Positions 15,502 through 24,350 of a stretch of 32,300 nt of DNA are shown here, in pieces. Source of the stretch: an uncultured Thermoleophilia bacterium (GTDB lineage Bacteria > Actinomycetota > Thermoleophilia > Miltoncostaeales > Miltoncostaeaceae); contig CALIKX010000007.1 in assembly GCA_938017905.1 (NCBI GenBank), forward strand, positions 1 through 32,300, in the 5' to 3' direction. The position numbers and the translations under genes were made by a program. The notes beneath the pieces are model-generated. The model did not search any database. It worked only from the letters and a program-made list of their open reading frames with translations, and was not told where the DNA came from. The first letter of the stretch is position 1; the number at the start of each line of letters is the position of its first letter.

Positions 15502-15676
15502 CCCCCGGCGATAACCACAGCAGTGCGGATGGCCCCGCTGTATCGGTTGGCGACAACTCGCCGACGCCACCGCGTGCGAACGGGCTCCGCCCGTGCGCTC
15601 ACGCGGGTGGCCCGCCTGCGGTAGTCGCCAACCGATACACCGGCGCCATCCGCCTCTCGCGCTTTTTCGCCGGGGG
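15502..15676. repeat. 175-bp foldback (inverted-repeat) element
   Basis: The gene-free gap 15452-15719 between the convergent peroxidase and gmk genes holds two inverted composite arms. CCCCCGGCGA (15502-15511), 13 nt, then a 30-bp block (15525-15554) is mirrored by a 30-bp block (15624-15653), 13 nt, then its partner (15667-15676). The 30-bp blocks pair at 28 of 30 positions, and spacing is identical on both sides. The centre contains a further near-palindrome (15566-15611) and the perfect hairpin ACGGGC-TCC-GCCCGT (15580-15594). No open frame of interest lies inside. TTTTT at 15663-15667 could serve termination. It looks like a MITE or REP/BIME-type element. Confidence 0.7.
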
Positions 15677-15719
15677 TAATGCCCGGTCCGGGGGCATCCA
15701 AGCGGGGACCCACGGCGGA

Positions 15720-16265
15720 TCAGGCGGTCTCGGCCTCGATGAGCGAGACGAGGGCCGCGGTGGCCCGCGCCGCCCGGTCGTTGAGGATGACATGGTCGAA
15801 CTCGTCCCGGGCGGCCATCTCGGTGCGCGCGACCTCGAGGCGGGCGGCGATCTCCTCCTCCGCGTCGGTGGCACGGGCGCGGAGCCGGCGAGCGAGCTCA
15901 TCGAGGGACGGTGGCTCGATGAACACCGACACGCAGTCGGGGCGGACCCGGCGGACGTTGCGGGCCCCCTGCAACTCGATCTCGAGGATCACGGAGCGGC
16001 CCGTCTGCATGATCCGGTCGAGCTCGCTGTTGAGCGTGCCGTACCGGTTGCCGGCGAACTCGGCGTGCTCGAGGAAGGCGCCCGCCTCCACGAGGCGCGC
16101 GAACTCGGCCCGGCTCATGAAGTGGTACTCGCGCCCGTCGGCCTCGCCGGGGCGCTTGGCGCGGGTGGTGGCCGACACCGCGACGGCCAGGTCCGGCGTG
16201 CGCGACAGCGCGCCCCGGATGAGGGTCCCCTTGCCGGCGCCGGAGGGTCCCGACACCACGAACAC
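15720..16265 (-). CDS. gmk: Guanylate kinase
   Basis: Phosphorylates GMP to GDP with ATP in the cytosol. The P-loop reads SGPSGAGKGT and is followed by the GMP-binding set: TTRAKRPGEADGREYHFMS, GAFLEHAEFAGNRYGT, and ILEIELQGARNVR, with the lid arginines in RLRARATD. I place the start at GTG 16265 (VFVVSGPSG), giving 181 residues. The in-frame upstream sequence holds no usable start until one that would run about 85 nt into mihF, and the codon at the mihF junction is GTA. No ribosome-binding sequence precedes the GTG, so translation is probably coupled to mihF, whose stop is 14 nt upstream. Function certain, start uncertain. Confidence 0.92.
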   Translation of the reverse strand: MFVVSGPSGAGKGTLIRGALSRTPDLAVAVSATTRAKRPGEADGREYHFMSRAEFARLVEAGAFLEHAEFAGNRYGTLNSELDRIMQTGRSVILEIELQGARNVRRVRPDCVSVFIEPPSLDELARRLRARATDAEEEIAARLEVARTEMAARDEFDHVILNDRAARATAALVSLIEAETA

Positions 16266-16279
16266 GCGGGTGCGGCGGG

Positions 16280-16612
16280 CTACCGGAGGCGCAGGAGTTC
16301 GACCAGCTCGCCCCGCTGCCGCTCCGACAGGCCCCCGAGGGTCTTGCCCTGGGAGATGCGGCACTGGTTGAGCAGGCGGGTGGCCTTGACCTTCCCGTAC
16401 TTCGGCGCCGCCACGATCATGTCGAACACCTTGGCGGTCAGCACGTAGTCCGGCGGCGACGCGATCACCTGGTCCACCGAAAGGGCGCCGGACTTGAGGT
16501 CCTTCTTCAACTGGGCCCTCAGCGACCGGATCTCATTCGCCCTGCGGAGGGCGTCCATCCTCTGGTCGAGAGATCGCTGGGGCGTCTGCCCGGCCTTTGA
16601 GGGACTCGCCAT
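16280..16612 (-). CDS. mihF: Actinobacterial integration host factor (mIHF)
   Basis: A 110-residue basic nucleoid-associated protein. It has the family layout: an N-terminal helix (RSLDQRMDALRRANEIRSLRAQLKKDLKSG) and an S13-like helix-two-turn-helix with PPDYVLTAKVFDMIVAAPKYGKVKATRLLNQCRIS, where AAPKYGKVKATRLL is the DNA-binding signature. It bends DNA and was first known as an integration factor for mycobacteriophage L5; it also supports chromosome organisation. mIHF next to gmk is a typical actinobacterial arrangement. The ATG at 16612 has no ribosome-binding sequence and sits 7 nt behind a -10 box of an unusually complete promoter, so the message is probably leaderless. Confidence 0.93.
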   Translation of the reverse strand: MASPSKAGQTPQRSLDQRMDALRRANEIRSLRAQLKKDLKSGALSVDQVIASPPDYVLTAKVFDMIVAAPKYGKVKATRLLNQCRISQGKTLGGLSERQRGELVELLRLR

Positions 16613-16619
16613 CGCGGCG

Positions 16620-16648
16620 ACTGTACCCCGCGCACCGGGCCGTGCCAA
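16620..16648 (-). promoter_or_regulatory. Promoter of mihF-gmk
   Basis: On the minus strand TTGGCA (16648-16643), a 17-nt spacer and TACAGT (16625-16620) form a good sigma-70-type promoter. ATG 16612 begins 7 nt after the -10 box, so transcript and coding sequence probably begin together. Confidence 0.65.
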
Positions 16649-16666
16649 CCGTGCCCGCACCACGGA

Positions 16667-16682
16667 CTGACACGGGTGTCAG
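16667..16682. promoter_or_regulatory. 16-bp perfect palindrome at carB stop / upstream of mihF promoter
   Basis: CTGACACGGGTGTCAG is a perfect 8+8 palindrome that includes the carB stop codon and lies 18 nt upstream of the mihF -35 box. It could be an operator for mihF or a short terminator-like hairpin for carB; no T run follows. Confidence 0.4.
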
Positions 16683-19600
16683 GGCGTGGCCAGATCCTGC
16701 AGTGCCACGGGTGGCACGACGGCCGGGTCCACGGCCAGACTGTGCGCGGCCGCCTCGGCGGCCTCGATCGTGGTGATGCAGGGCACCCCCGCGCGCACCG
16801 CGGCGCGCCGGATGGTGGCCCCGTCCGCCCGGTCGCCGCGGCCACTGGGCGTGCACACGACCATCGCCACATCCCCGCCCAGGATCAGGTCGGCAACGTG
16901 CGGCGGGCCATCGGACACCTTGTTGACCTCGCTCACCGGCACGCCGGCCGCACCCACCGCGGCCGCCGTGCCCGCGGTGGCCACGATGTCGAGCCCCGCG
17001 GAGTGGATCTCGCGGGCCAGGCCCCCCACGCGGTCCTTGTCCTCGTCCCGCACCGACAGGAACACCGTGCCCGTCCGGGGCAGCGCCTGCCGCGCGCCGC
17101 GCTGGGCCTTGGCGAACGCCTCGGCGAAGTCGGCGCCGATGCCCATGACCTCGCCGGTCGACCGCATCTCGGGACCGAGCACCGGATCCGCCCACGGGAA
17201 GCGGGCAAAGGGCAGGACGGCCTCCTTCACGGCCACGTGGCGCATGGACCCGGCGCCGGGCAGGCCGAGGTCGGCGATTTGCTCGCCCAGCATCAACCTG
17301 ACCGCATGGCGCACCACCGGCACGCCGGTGGCCTTCGCCACGAACGGCACGGTCCGTGACGCCCGGGGGTTGGCCTCGATCACGTACGCGACGCCGTCGC
17401 GCAGGGCGAACTGCACGTTGAGCAGCCCGCGCACCCCGATGGCCTCGGCGAGCAGCGCCGCCTGGCGACGGACGTCCGCGTCCGCGTCGGGCCCGATCCC
17501 CTGGGGCGGGAGCACGCACGCGGAGTCGCCCGAGTGAACTCCGGCCTCCTCCACGTGCTCCATCACGCCCGCGATCCACGTGGACGAGCCATCCGACAGG
17601 GCATCCACGTCGATCTCGGTGGCGCCGGCCAGGAAGCGGTCCACCATCACGGGGCCGCGCGGGTCCTCCCGCACCATCCACGCCCGCAGCTCCTCGGGGC
17701 CGGACACGATCGCCATGGCGCGTCCGCCCAGCACGTAGCTGGGCCGCACCAGGGCGGGGTAGCCCACCTCCTCGGCCGCCGCCAGCAGGTCGTCCTCGCC
17801 CTCCGCCATGGCCCACGGCGGAGCCTTCAGCCCCAGGTCGCCCAGCAGCGCCCCGAAGCGTCCGCGGTCCTCGGCCATGTCGATGCGGTCGGCCGGGGTG
17901 CCCAGCACCGGCACGCCCTCGGCCTCCAGCGGCGCAGCCAGGCGCAGCGGGGTCTGCCCGCCCAACTGGGCGATGACGCCCACCGGCTTCTCGGCGCGGC
18001 AGATGTCCAGCACGGCGTCGAGCGTCACCGGCTCCATGTACAGCCGGTCGCTCACGCCATGATCGGTGGAGACCGTCTCCGGGTTGCAGTTGACCATGAT
18101 CGCCGCGTAGCCCAGTTCCTGCGCCGTCTGGGCCGCGTGGACGCAGCAGTAGTCGAACTCGATGCCCTGCCCGATGCGGTTGGGGCCGGACCCCAGCACC
18201 ACCACCGACGGCCGGTCGAGCGGCGTGGCCTCGCCCTCGGTGCCGAACGTGCCGTAGTAGTACGGCGTCACGGCGGCGAACTCCGCGGCGCAGGTGTCCA
18301 CCGCGCGATACGAGGGCACCACGCCCAGCGCGTGGCGGCGCTGCCCCACCTCGGCCTCGGTCGCCCCCGTGCGCGCGGCGATGTCGCGGTCAGTCATGCC
18401 GGTGCGACGGGCGCCCAGCATCGCATCACGGTCGATGTCGTCCAGGCGATCGGGCAGGGCCTCGCCCGCCGTGGCGAGCGCCACGATCTCGCCGGTGAAC
18501 CAGCGGTGCACACCGGTGGCGACGTGGAGGTCCTCCGCCGACGCGCCCCGGCGGGCCGCCCACATCATCAGGTCGAAGCGGTCCCATGAGGGCTTCGCGA
18601 GCCGCTCCAGCGCCTCCGCAACCGATCCGGGCTCATCCAGCCGGGCGTCGAGCTCACGTGCCGACAGGGCCTTGCCCAGCGCCTCCCCGAACGTGCGCCC
18701 GAGCGACAGCACCTCCCCCACGCTCTGCATGTACGTGGACAGCGGCACGCGGGCCTCAGTGAGCTTCTCGAAGGCGAAGCGGGGAACCTTGACGGCCACG
18801 TAGTCCAGGGTGGGCTCGAACGATGCCGGCGTCACCTTGGTGATGTCATTCGGCAGTTCATCGAGCGTGTAGCCCACCGCGAGCCGTGCGGCGATGCGCG
18901 CGATGGGGAACCCGGTGGCCTTCGAGGCGAGCGCCGATGAGCGCGACACGCGGGGATTCATCTCGATCACGACCATGTCGCCGGTCGCCCGGTTCAGCGC
19001 GAACTGCACGTTGGCGCCGCCGGTCTCCACGCCCACCGCCCGCACCACCTGGATCGCTGCATCGCGGAGCAGCTGCTGCTCGCGGTCATCCAGGGTCATG
19101 GCCGGGGCGACGGTCACCGAGTCCCCGGTGTGCACGCCCATCGGGTCGAGGTTCTCGATGGTGCAGACGATCACCGCGTTGTCGTTGCGGTCGCGCACCA
19201 CCTCGAGCTCGATCTCGTCCCAGCCGGTCACCGACCGCTCCATCAGCACCTGCGAGATCGGGCTCGCGGCCAGCGCGTTCGACACCACCGGCTCGAGGTC
19301 GTCGGGGGTCAGCGCAACCCCTCCGCCCTCTCCGCCCAGCGTGAACGCGGGGCGGAGGATGATGGGGTACCCCAGGGCATCGGCCGCCGCCCGGGCGGAC
19401 TCCGGATCGGTGGCGATACGGCTCTCCAGCACCGGGACCCCCACCTCGCGCATGCGGTCCTTGAACAGGTCGCGGTCCTCGGCCCGCCGGATCACGTCCA
19501 CGTCGGCACCGATCAGCTCGACGCCGTGCCGCTCAAGCACGCCGGCCTCGGACAGGTCGATAGCCAGATTCAGCGCGGTCTGGCCCCCGAGGGTCGGAAG

Positions 19601-19858
19601 AAGCGCATCGGGCCGCTCCGCCTCGATGATGCGCTCCGCGGCCGCCACGTCGAGCGGCTCCACGTAGGTGCGGTCGGCCACTCCGGGGTCGGTCATGATC
19701 GTGGCCGGGTTTGAGTTGACCAGCACGATCCGGTAGCCCTCGTCGCGCAGTGCGCGGCAGCCCTGGGTGCCCGAGTAGTCGAACTCGCCGGCCTGACCGA
19801 TGACGATGGGCCCGCTGCCGAGCACCATGATCGTCTGGATATCCGTGCGGCGCGGCAT
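16679..19858 (-). CDS. carB: Carbamoyl-phosphate synthase large subunit
   Basis: A 1059-residue enzyme subunit that makes carbamoyl phosphate from bicarbonate, ammonia (from CarA) and two ATP, feeding both pyrimidines and arginine. Two tandem ATP-grasp halves are visible: [19 protein letters not shown] near the N-terminus with [20 protein letters not shown], and the second copy [19 protein letters not shown] with [20 protein letters not shown]. An oligomerisation region lies between them. The last 130 or so residues are the MGS-like allosteric domain ([26 protein letters not shown]). Length is normal. The start ATG overlaps the carA stop by one base (TGATG), so the two subunits are coupled. 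Confidence 0.98.
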   Translation of the reverse strand: MPRRTDIQTIMVLGSGPIVIGQAGEFDYSGTQGCRALRDEGYRIVLVNSNPATIMTDPGVADRTYVEPLDVAAAERIIEAERPDALLPTLGGQTALNLAIDLSEAGVLERHGVELIGADVDVIRRAEDRDLFKDRMREVGVPVLESRIATDPESARAAADALGYPIILRPAFTLGGEGGGVALTPDDLEPVVSNALAASPISQVLMERSVTGWDEIELEVVRDRNDNAVIVCTIENLDPMGVHTGDSVTVAPAMTLDDREQQLLRDAAIQVVRAVGVETGGANVQFALNRATGDMVVIEMNPRVSRSSALASKATGFPIARIAARLAVGYTLDELPNDITKVTPASFEPTLDYVAVKVPRFAFEKLTEARVPLSTYMQSVGEVLSLGRTFGEALGKALSARELDARLDEPGSVAEALERLAKPSWDRFDLMMWAARRGASAEDLHVATGVHRWFTGEIVALATAGEALPDRLDDIDRDAMLGARRTGMTDRDIAARTGATEAEVGQRRHALGVVPSYRAVDTCAAEFAAVTPYYYGTFGTEGEATPLDRPSVVVLGSGPNRIGQGIEFDYCCVHAAQTAQELGYAAIMVNCNPETVSTDHGVSDRLYMEPVTLDAVLDICRAEKPVGVIAQLGGQTPLRLAAPLEAEGVPVLGTPADRIDMAEDRGRFGALLGDLGLKAPPWAMAEGEDDLLAAAEEVGYPALVRPSYVLGGRAMAIVSGPEELRAWMVREDPRGPVMVDRFLAGATEIDVDALSDGSSTWIAGVMEHVEEAGVHSGDSACVLPPQGIGPDADADVRRQAALLAEAIGVRGLLNVQFALRDGVAYVIEANPRASRTVPFVAKATGVPVVRHAVRLMLGEQIADLGLPGAGSMRHVAVKEAVLPFARFPWADPVLGPEMRSTGEVMGIGADFAEAFAKAQRGARQALPRTGTVFLSVRDEDKDRVGGLAREIHSAGLDIVATAGTAAAVGAAGVPVSEVNKVSDGPPHVADLILGGDVAMVVCTPSGRGDRADGATIRRAAVRAGVPCITTIEAAEAAAHSLAVDPAVVPPVALQDLATP

Positions 19859-20940
19859 CAGGCGGCCACCCTCTCCCGGAATGCGGCGAACAGGTAGGCG
19901 GCATCATGCGGGCCAGGCCGCGCCTCCGGGTGGTACTGCACCGACGATGCCCGGAGATCGGGGGCGGCGATCCCCTCGACGCTGCCGTCGAACAGGCTGG
20001 TGCGCGTGACCTCCACGCCGTCGGGCAGGGAGTCCGCCACCACCGCGTATCCGTGATTCTGCACGGTGATCTCCACCACGCCATCCTCCGCCCGTTGCAC
20101 CGGATGGTTGGCACCGCGGTGACCGAAGGGCAGCTTCTCGGTGCGCAGGCCCAGCGCGTGGGAGAGCAACTGGTGCCCCAGACAGATGCCGAACACCGGC
20201 ACCTGGCCGAGCACCCCGGACAGGGCGTCGATCACCCGCGCGCACGCCGCCGGGTCGCCGGGGCCGTTCGAGATGAAGACGCCATCGGGGCCGAGCGCGA
20301 GGATCTCATCGGCGCCGGTGCCTGCCGGCACCACCTCCACGCGCATGCCCGCACCCGCGAGGCCGCGCAGGATCCCCTCCTTCATGCCGCAGTCGACGGC
20401 CACGATGCGCGGTCCGTCGTCTCCGAGCGTCCGGCGCGCGCCCGCGGCCTCCTGCGACAAGTCGCGGCCATCCAACACCGGGTGCGCCCGCACCAGCGCG
20501 AGGAGCTCTTCGGCCCGCATCTCCGTGCTGACCCCGCCCCGCATGGCGCCGTGATCGCGCAGGTGACGCACCAGGCGCCGGGTGTCAGCGTCCTCGACCG
20601 CCACTACGCCCTGCGCCGCCAGCCATGAGCGGAACCCCACCGGGCCGGCCACCCCGGGGCTGTCCCCGATGCGCGTGGCGATGACCGCGGACGGCCACAC
20701 GCGGCCGCTCTCCATCGCCTGCTCGCCCGTGCCGTAGTTGCCGATCATCGGGGCACTGAACGCCAGCACCTGCCCGAGGTACGAGGGGTCGGTGACGGCC
20801 TCCTGGTAGCCGTTCATCCCGGTGGTGAAGACCATCTCGCCGAGCGCCGTCCCCGGCGCACCCGCAGCCCGGCACGGCAGCACCATGCCGTCCTCCAGCA
20901 CGATCACCGCATCGCCCGCCGCACCGCTCGCACCGCTCAT
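19858..20940 (-). CDS. carA: Carbamoyl-phosphate synthase small subunit
   Basis: A 360-residue glutamine amidotransferase subunit that hydrolyses glutamine and channels ammonia to CarB. The N-terminal CPSase domain starts at [16 protein letters not shown] and contains [21 protein letters not shown]. The C-terminal class I GATase domain has the nucleophile Cys in [10 protein letters not shown], the QNHGYAV loop, and the His-Glu of the triad in [10 protein letters not shown]. Length is slightly below the usual 370-390. ATG 20940 overlaps the preceding hydrolase stop by 4 nt (ATGA), showing that carA is read within the pyrimidine operon. Confidence 0.97.
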   Translation of the reverse strand: MSGASGAAGDAVIVLEDGMVLPCRAAGAPGTALGEMVFTTGMNGYQEAVTDPSYLGQVLAFSAPMIGNYGTGEQAMESGRVWPSAVIATRIGDSPGVAGPVGFRSWLAAQGVVAVEDADTRRLVRHLRDHGAMRGGVSTEMRAEELLALVRAHPVLDGRDLSQEAAGARRTLGDDGPRIVAVDCGMKEGILRGLAGAGMRVEVVPAGTGADEILALGPDGVFISNGPGDPAACARVIDALSGVLGQVPVFGICLGHQLLSHALGLRTEKLPFGHRGANHPVQRAEDGVVEITVQNHGYAVVADSLPDGVEVTRTSLFDGSVEGIAAPDLRASSVQYHPEARPGPHDAAYLFAAFRERVAA

Positions 20941-21500
20941 CGCACCAACCCCGATATCGCTTTGAATTCCGGCCCCCCGGCCTGCCCGAGCATCTCGAAC
21001 AGCACCATCTCCGCCGTTGTCACGTGCGCGCCCGCGCGTGCCATCTTGTCCAGCCCCGCCTGCCGGTTGGCCGCGGTGCGTGAACTCACGGCATCGGCAG
21101 GCACGTGCACCGAGGCCCCGCGCGACAGCAGGTCATGCACCGTCTGGTTCACGCACACATGCGACTCGATGCCGCACACCACCCAGGCGCCGCACCGGGC
21201 GTCGTCGTAGGCCTCTTCGAAGCCCTGCACCCCGCAGGCCGAGAAGCGCGTCTTGTCGATGACCGGGGTTCCCTCCGGAAGGCGCGAGGCCACACCGGGA
21301 ACGGTCTCCCCCAGCCCCTTCGGGTACTGGCGGGTGCTGATGACGGGCCTGCCCATAACCCCGAACCCCTCGGCCAGCAGTCCGCATGCGGCCACCAGGT
21401 CGTCAAAGCCATCGATCACGGGGGCGAACGCCTCTTGGACGTCGACAATGACCAGCCCGGTGTCCTCCCGCGTTGCGAGTGCGGGATGCCGGCTGCTCAT
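20937..21500 (-). CDS. Isochorismatase-family cysteine hydrolase (ISOC1/2-like)
   Basis: A 187-residue alpha/beta hydrolase of the isochorismatase/nicotinamidase superfamily. The catalytic triad is Asp20 (VIVDVQEAF), Lys83 (VIDKTRFSACG) and Cys116 (CGIESHVCVNQT). The segments ADAVSSRTAANRQAGLDKMARAGA and TTAEMVLFEML closely follow the eukaryotic ISOC1/ISOC2 and bacterial YcaC-like pattern, whose substrates are unknown. GGAGGA lies 6 nt before the ATG, and both ends overlap the neighbours by 4 nt (ATGA) between pyrC and carA. It is thus tightly built into the pyrimidine operon. Relatives act on carbamates, amides and ureidoacrylate (RutB), so a pyrimidine-intermediate damage-control role is conceivable, but this is only inference. 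Confidence 0.88.
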   Translation of the reverse strand: MSSRHPALATREDTGLVIVDVQEAFAPVIDGFDDLVAACGLLAEGFGVMGRPVISTRQYPKGLGETVPGVASRLPEGTPVIDKTRFSACGVQGFEEAYDDARCGAWVVCGIESHVCVNQTVHDLLSRGASVHVPADAVSSRTAANRQAGLDKMARAGAHVTTAEMVLFEMLGQAGGPEFKAISGLVR

Positions 21501-22828
21501 GCGGTCCTCCGGTAGACGTCCTGCCCACCCGCGATGGTCATCACGACCCGGCCGGTGAGGTCCATCCCGGTGAACGCGGCGTTGATGGACTTGCTGGCGT
21601 ACGGACGGTCGCCCACGCGGTCGACGGCTGCGGTGTCGATGACCGCCAGGTTGGCTGGTGCGCCCTCTGCAAGGGTGGGCACGGGCAGCCCGAATACCTG
21701 CGCCGGAATCGTGCTCATGCGCACCACGAGGTCGGAGAGCGGCATGTGCCCACCCTCCACCAGTTCGGTGTTGCACGCCGCGAATGCCGTCTCCAGCCCG
21801 ATCACCCCGAAGGGTGCCGCGGCAAAGGGGTTCTCCTTCTCGTCGGCCGGGTGCGGCGCGTGATCCGTGGCGATGCAATCGATGGTGCCGTCGATGAGGC
21901 CCTCGATCAGCGCCTGGCGGTCGTCCTCCGACCGCAGGGGCGGATTCATCTTGAAACGTGCCGGGTCGGGGTCGCCGTCGATGACGTCCTCGGTGAGCAG
22001 CAGGTGGTGGGGGGTCACCTCGGCGGTGACCTGCACGCCGCGCTCCTTCGCGCGGCGGATCTCCTCCACCGTCTCGCGGGCGGAGACGTGGCAGATGTGG
22101 ATACGGCCGTCCTCGTAGCCGGCGAGCGCGCAGTCGCGGGCCACCTGCACGGCCTCAGACACGCCGGGGATGCCGGAAAGCCCGATGCGTGCCGACACGA
22201 CGCCCTCGTGCATCACGCCATCCCCGGACAGGCTCATGTCCTCCTCGTGCAGGGTGAACAGCAGCCCCGTGGCGCGCTGGTACTGCAGCGCGCGGCGCAT
22301 CACCAGAGCACTCTCCACCGGCACGCCGTCGTCGGATAGCGCAGCCGCGCCGGCCTCTGCCAGGTCGCCGTGCTCGGTGAGCGCATCACCCTGCTGCCCC
22401 ACCGTGATGGCCGGGATGAACCCCGTGGGCACCACGGCCTCCTGCGCTGCCCGCTGCAGCAGCGACCCGAGGATGCTCGGGTTGTCGGTGGGCGGCTGGG
22501 TGTTGGGCATGGCGAGCACGGTGACCACGCCGCCCGCGGCCGCACTGGCGGTGCCGGACGCGATGTCCTCGGCGTGCTCCTTGCCCGGGGTGCGGAGGTG
22601 CACGTGCACGTCCACAATGCCGGGGATCACCGTGAGGCCCGCGGCGTCAACCTCCTCGAGGCCCGCGGCGTCCCCACCGATCACGCCGTCGCGCACGACG
22701 AGGTCGCCGACGGCATCGATGCCCGCGGCCGGGTCGAGCAGCCGTGCACCCCGCAGCACCACGTTGGCCAGGTCGCCGGGCCGCTGGGGCAGCCGGACCC
22801 GGGGGTTCGCCCCCGCTGCCGTCGTCAT
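21497..22828 (-). CDS. pyrC: Dihydroorotase
   Basis: A 443-residue amidohydrolase that cyclises carbamoyl aspartate to dihydroorotate, step 3 of pyrimidine synthesis. It is the long class I type. Metal-binding DVHVHLR (73-79) is followed by GGVVTVLAMPNTQPPTDNP, then LHEEDMSLS, ICHVSARET, EVTPHHLLLTED and DCIATDHAPH with the catalytic Asp. NPPLRSEDDR, which contacts substrate, is present. GGGAGG lies 5 nt before ATG 22828, and the start overlaps the pyrB stop by 4 nt (ATGA). Class I enzymes often work alongside aspartate transcarbamoylase, consistent with the adjacent pyrB. Confidence 0.97.
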   Translation of the reverse strand: MTTAAGANPRVRLPQRPGDLANVVLRGARLLDPAAGIDAVGDLVVRDGVIGGDAAGLEEVDAAGLTVIPGIVDVHVHLRTPGKEHAEDIASGTASAAAGGVVTVLAMPNTQPPTDNPSILGSLLQRAAQEAVVPTGFIPAITVGQQGDALTEHGDLAEAGAAALSDDGVPVESALVMRRALQYQRATGLLFTLHEEDMSLSGDGVMHEGVVSARIGLSGIPGVSEAVQVARDCALAGYEDGRIHICHVSARETVEEIRRAKERGVQVTAEVTPHHLLLTEDVIDGDPDPARFKMNPPLRSEDDRQALIEGLIDGTIDCIATDHAPHPADEKENPFAAAPFGVIGLETAFAACNTELVEGGHMPLSDLVVRMSTIPAQVFGLPVPTLAEGAPANLAVIDTAAVDRVGDRPYASKSINAAFTGMDLTGRVVMTIAGGQDVYRRTA

Positions 22829-23769
22829 GCGGCCTCCCGGACAGCGCTGCCGTGCGCGGCCGCCTCGGTGAGGACGTCGTAGAGAACTGCCATTCGCACC
22901 ACCAGTCCGTTGGCCGCCTGGGCCTCGATGAGTGAGCCGGGGTCGTCCACGACGGCCCCGCTGATCTCGACCCCGCGGTTGACGGGGCCCGCGTGCATCA
23001 CCCGCTGCCCGGGGCGAAGCCGCGCGTGGTTCACCTGGTACATCCGCGCGTATTCCTCGAGCGACGGGACGAATCCGCCATCCCCCATGCGCTCGAGTTG
23101 CATGCGCAATACGTACACGATGTCGGCGTCGGCGATGTCGCGGATGTCCGCGGACACCTCGGCGCCCAGGCCGGTGGCCAGGTCGCGGGGCACCAGGGTG
23201 GGCGGAGCGACCACGCTCACCCGCGCCCCCATCCTCAGGAACGCCTGGATGCCCGACCGCGCCACGCGCGAGTGCAGCACGTCCCCCACGAACGCCACGT
23301 GCCGGCCCGCGACGGGACCGATCTCGCGTTGCACCGTGTAGAGGTCGAGCAGGGCCTGCGTGGGGTGCTCGCCCGTGCCGTCGCCGGCATTGACCACTGC
23401 GGCGTCCGTGTACCGCCCCGCCAGGGCGCACGCGCCCACCTGCGGATGGCGGATGACGAACACGTCCGGGTCATAGGCCTCGAGGGTGAGGATGGTGTCC
23501 TTGAGCGTCTCGCCCTTGTCCATGCTGGTGCCGGCGCCCTTGATGCCCACCACGTCGGCGGACAACCGCTTTGCCGCCAGCTCGAACGAAGTGCTGGTAC
23601 GCGTCGACGGCTCCAGGAACAGGTTCACCACCGTGCGACCCCGGAGGGTGGGCACCTTCTTGATGTCGCGGTCCATCACGGACCCGAACCCCTCGGCCGT
23701 GGAGAGGATGCGCCCGATGTCGTCGGCCGGGAGGTCCGCGATGCCGAGCAGCGATCGCGCGCTGCTCAT
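22825..23769 (-). CDS. pyrB: Aspartate carbamoyltransferase catalytic subunit
   Basis: A 314-residue enzyme that joins carbamoyl phosphate and aspartate, step 2 of pyrimidine synthesis. The carbamoyl-phosphate signature FLEPSTRTSTSFELAAKRL (51-69) is complete, followed by GDGTGEHPTQALLDLYT, the VAFVGDVLHSRVARS strand and the MHAGPVNRGVEIS aspartate loop. There is no pyrI regulatory gene nearby, so allosteric control as in E. coli is not expected. ATG 23769 overlaps the pyrR stop by 4 nt (ATGA). Confidence 0.97.
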   Translation of the reverse strand: MSSARSLLGIADLPADDIGRILSTAEGFGSVMDRDIKKVPTLRGRTVVNLFLEPSTRTSTSFELAAKRLSADVVGIKGAGTSMDKGETLKDTILTLEAYDPDVFVIRHPQVGACALAGRYTDAAVVNAGDGTGEHPTQALLDLYTVQREIGPVAGRHVAFVGDVLHSRVARSGIQAFLRMGARVSVVAPPTLVPRDLATGLGAEVSADIRDIADADIVYVLRMQLERMGDGGFVPSLEEYARMYQVNHARLRPGQRVMHAGPVNRGVEISGAVVDDPGSLIEAQAANGLVVRMAVLYDVLTEAAAHGSAVREAA

Positions 23770-24314
23770 GCAGCGTCCTCCAGCAACACCTCGTCACTGC
23801 CGTCCACCTCGGCCAGGTGCACGGTGACGCGCTGCCCCATGCTCGTCGGCAGGTTGCGGCCCACGTAGTCCGGCCGGATCGGGAGTTCGCGGTGCCCGCG
23901 ATCCACCAGCACAGCGAGCTCCACCTTCGGCGGGCGGCCATAGTCGAAGACGGCATCGATGGCCGCCCGGATCGTGCGCCCGGTGAACAGCACGTCGTCC
24001 ACCAGGATCACCGAGTGGCGGGTGATGTCGAAGTCCAGGACGGTCTCGCCCACCACGGGCACGACGCCCTTCCTACCCCCACCCACCCCGACGTCGTCCC
24101 GGTAGAGCGCGATGTCTACCGTGCCGATCGCCGGCGCCACCCCCGAAAACTGCTCGATGTGCCCACGCAGCCGTTCGGCCAGAGGCACACCACGGGTGTG
24201 GAGACCGACCAGGGCGACGGTCGACGGGTCGGGGTGGTGCTCCGCGATCTCGTGGGCGATGCGCGCCACGGTACGGCGGCACTGATCGGAATCGATCAGG
24301 ACCTGGGACCCCAT
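23766..24314 (-). CDS. pyrR: PyrR: pyrimidine operon RNA-binding regulator / uracil phosphoribosyltransferase
   Basis: A 182-residue protein of the PyrR family: a UMP/PRPP-sensing RNA-binding repressor that also has uracil phosphoribosyltransferase activity. The PRPP-binding motif is VILVDDVLFTGRT (102-114); LVGLHTRGVPLAERL (35-49) and VDIALYRDD (66-74) match the family. The start has AAGGAGAG 8 nt upstream. A PyrR-type RNA loop lies immediately before this ribosome-binding sequence, so it probably controls its own translation and that of the coupled operon, as reported for mycobacterial PyrR. It begins 36 nt after rnz on the same strand. Confidence 0.97.
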   Translation of the reverse strand: MGSQVLIDSDQCRRTVARIAHEIAEHHPDPSTVALVGLHTRGVPLAERLRGHIEQFSGVAPAIGTVDIALYRDDVGVGGGRKGVVPVVGETVLDFDITRHSVILVDDVLFTGRTIRAAIDAVFDYGRPPKVELAVLVDRGHRELPIRPDYVGRNLPTSMGQRVTVHLAEVDGSDEVLLEDAA

Positions 24315-24330
24315 GTGAATGCTCTCCTTC

Positions 24331-24348
24331 CCGGCCTCACGGGACCGG
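24331..24348 (-). promoter_or_regulatory. PyrR-binding RNA hairpin in the pyr operon leader
   Basis: The minus-strand sequence CCGG-TCCCGTGAGG-CCGG is a short stem-loop whose loop fits the PyrR recognition consensus UCCnGnGAGG exactly. It ends just upstream of the pyrR ribosome-binding sequence (AAGGAG). No terminator follows, so translational repression is more likely than transcription attenuation. Confidence 0.7.
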
Positions 24349-24350
24349 TC

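Noticed and set aside
16266-16364. Longer guanylate kinase N-terminus starting at 16364
   Set aside because: Would overlap mihF by about 85 nt, has Pro/Gly/Arg-rich non-family sequence, and Gmk normally begins a few residues before SGPSGxGKGT.
16533-17816. Minus-strand frame overlapping the end of carB and mihF
   Set aside because: Different frame from both real genes, with a Gly/Arg-rich composition typical of frame-shifted high-GC DNA.
17534-18589. Plus-strand open frame inside carB
   Set aside because: Antisense shadow; the opposite strand encodes the complete, motif-rich CarB.
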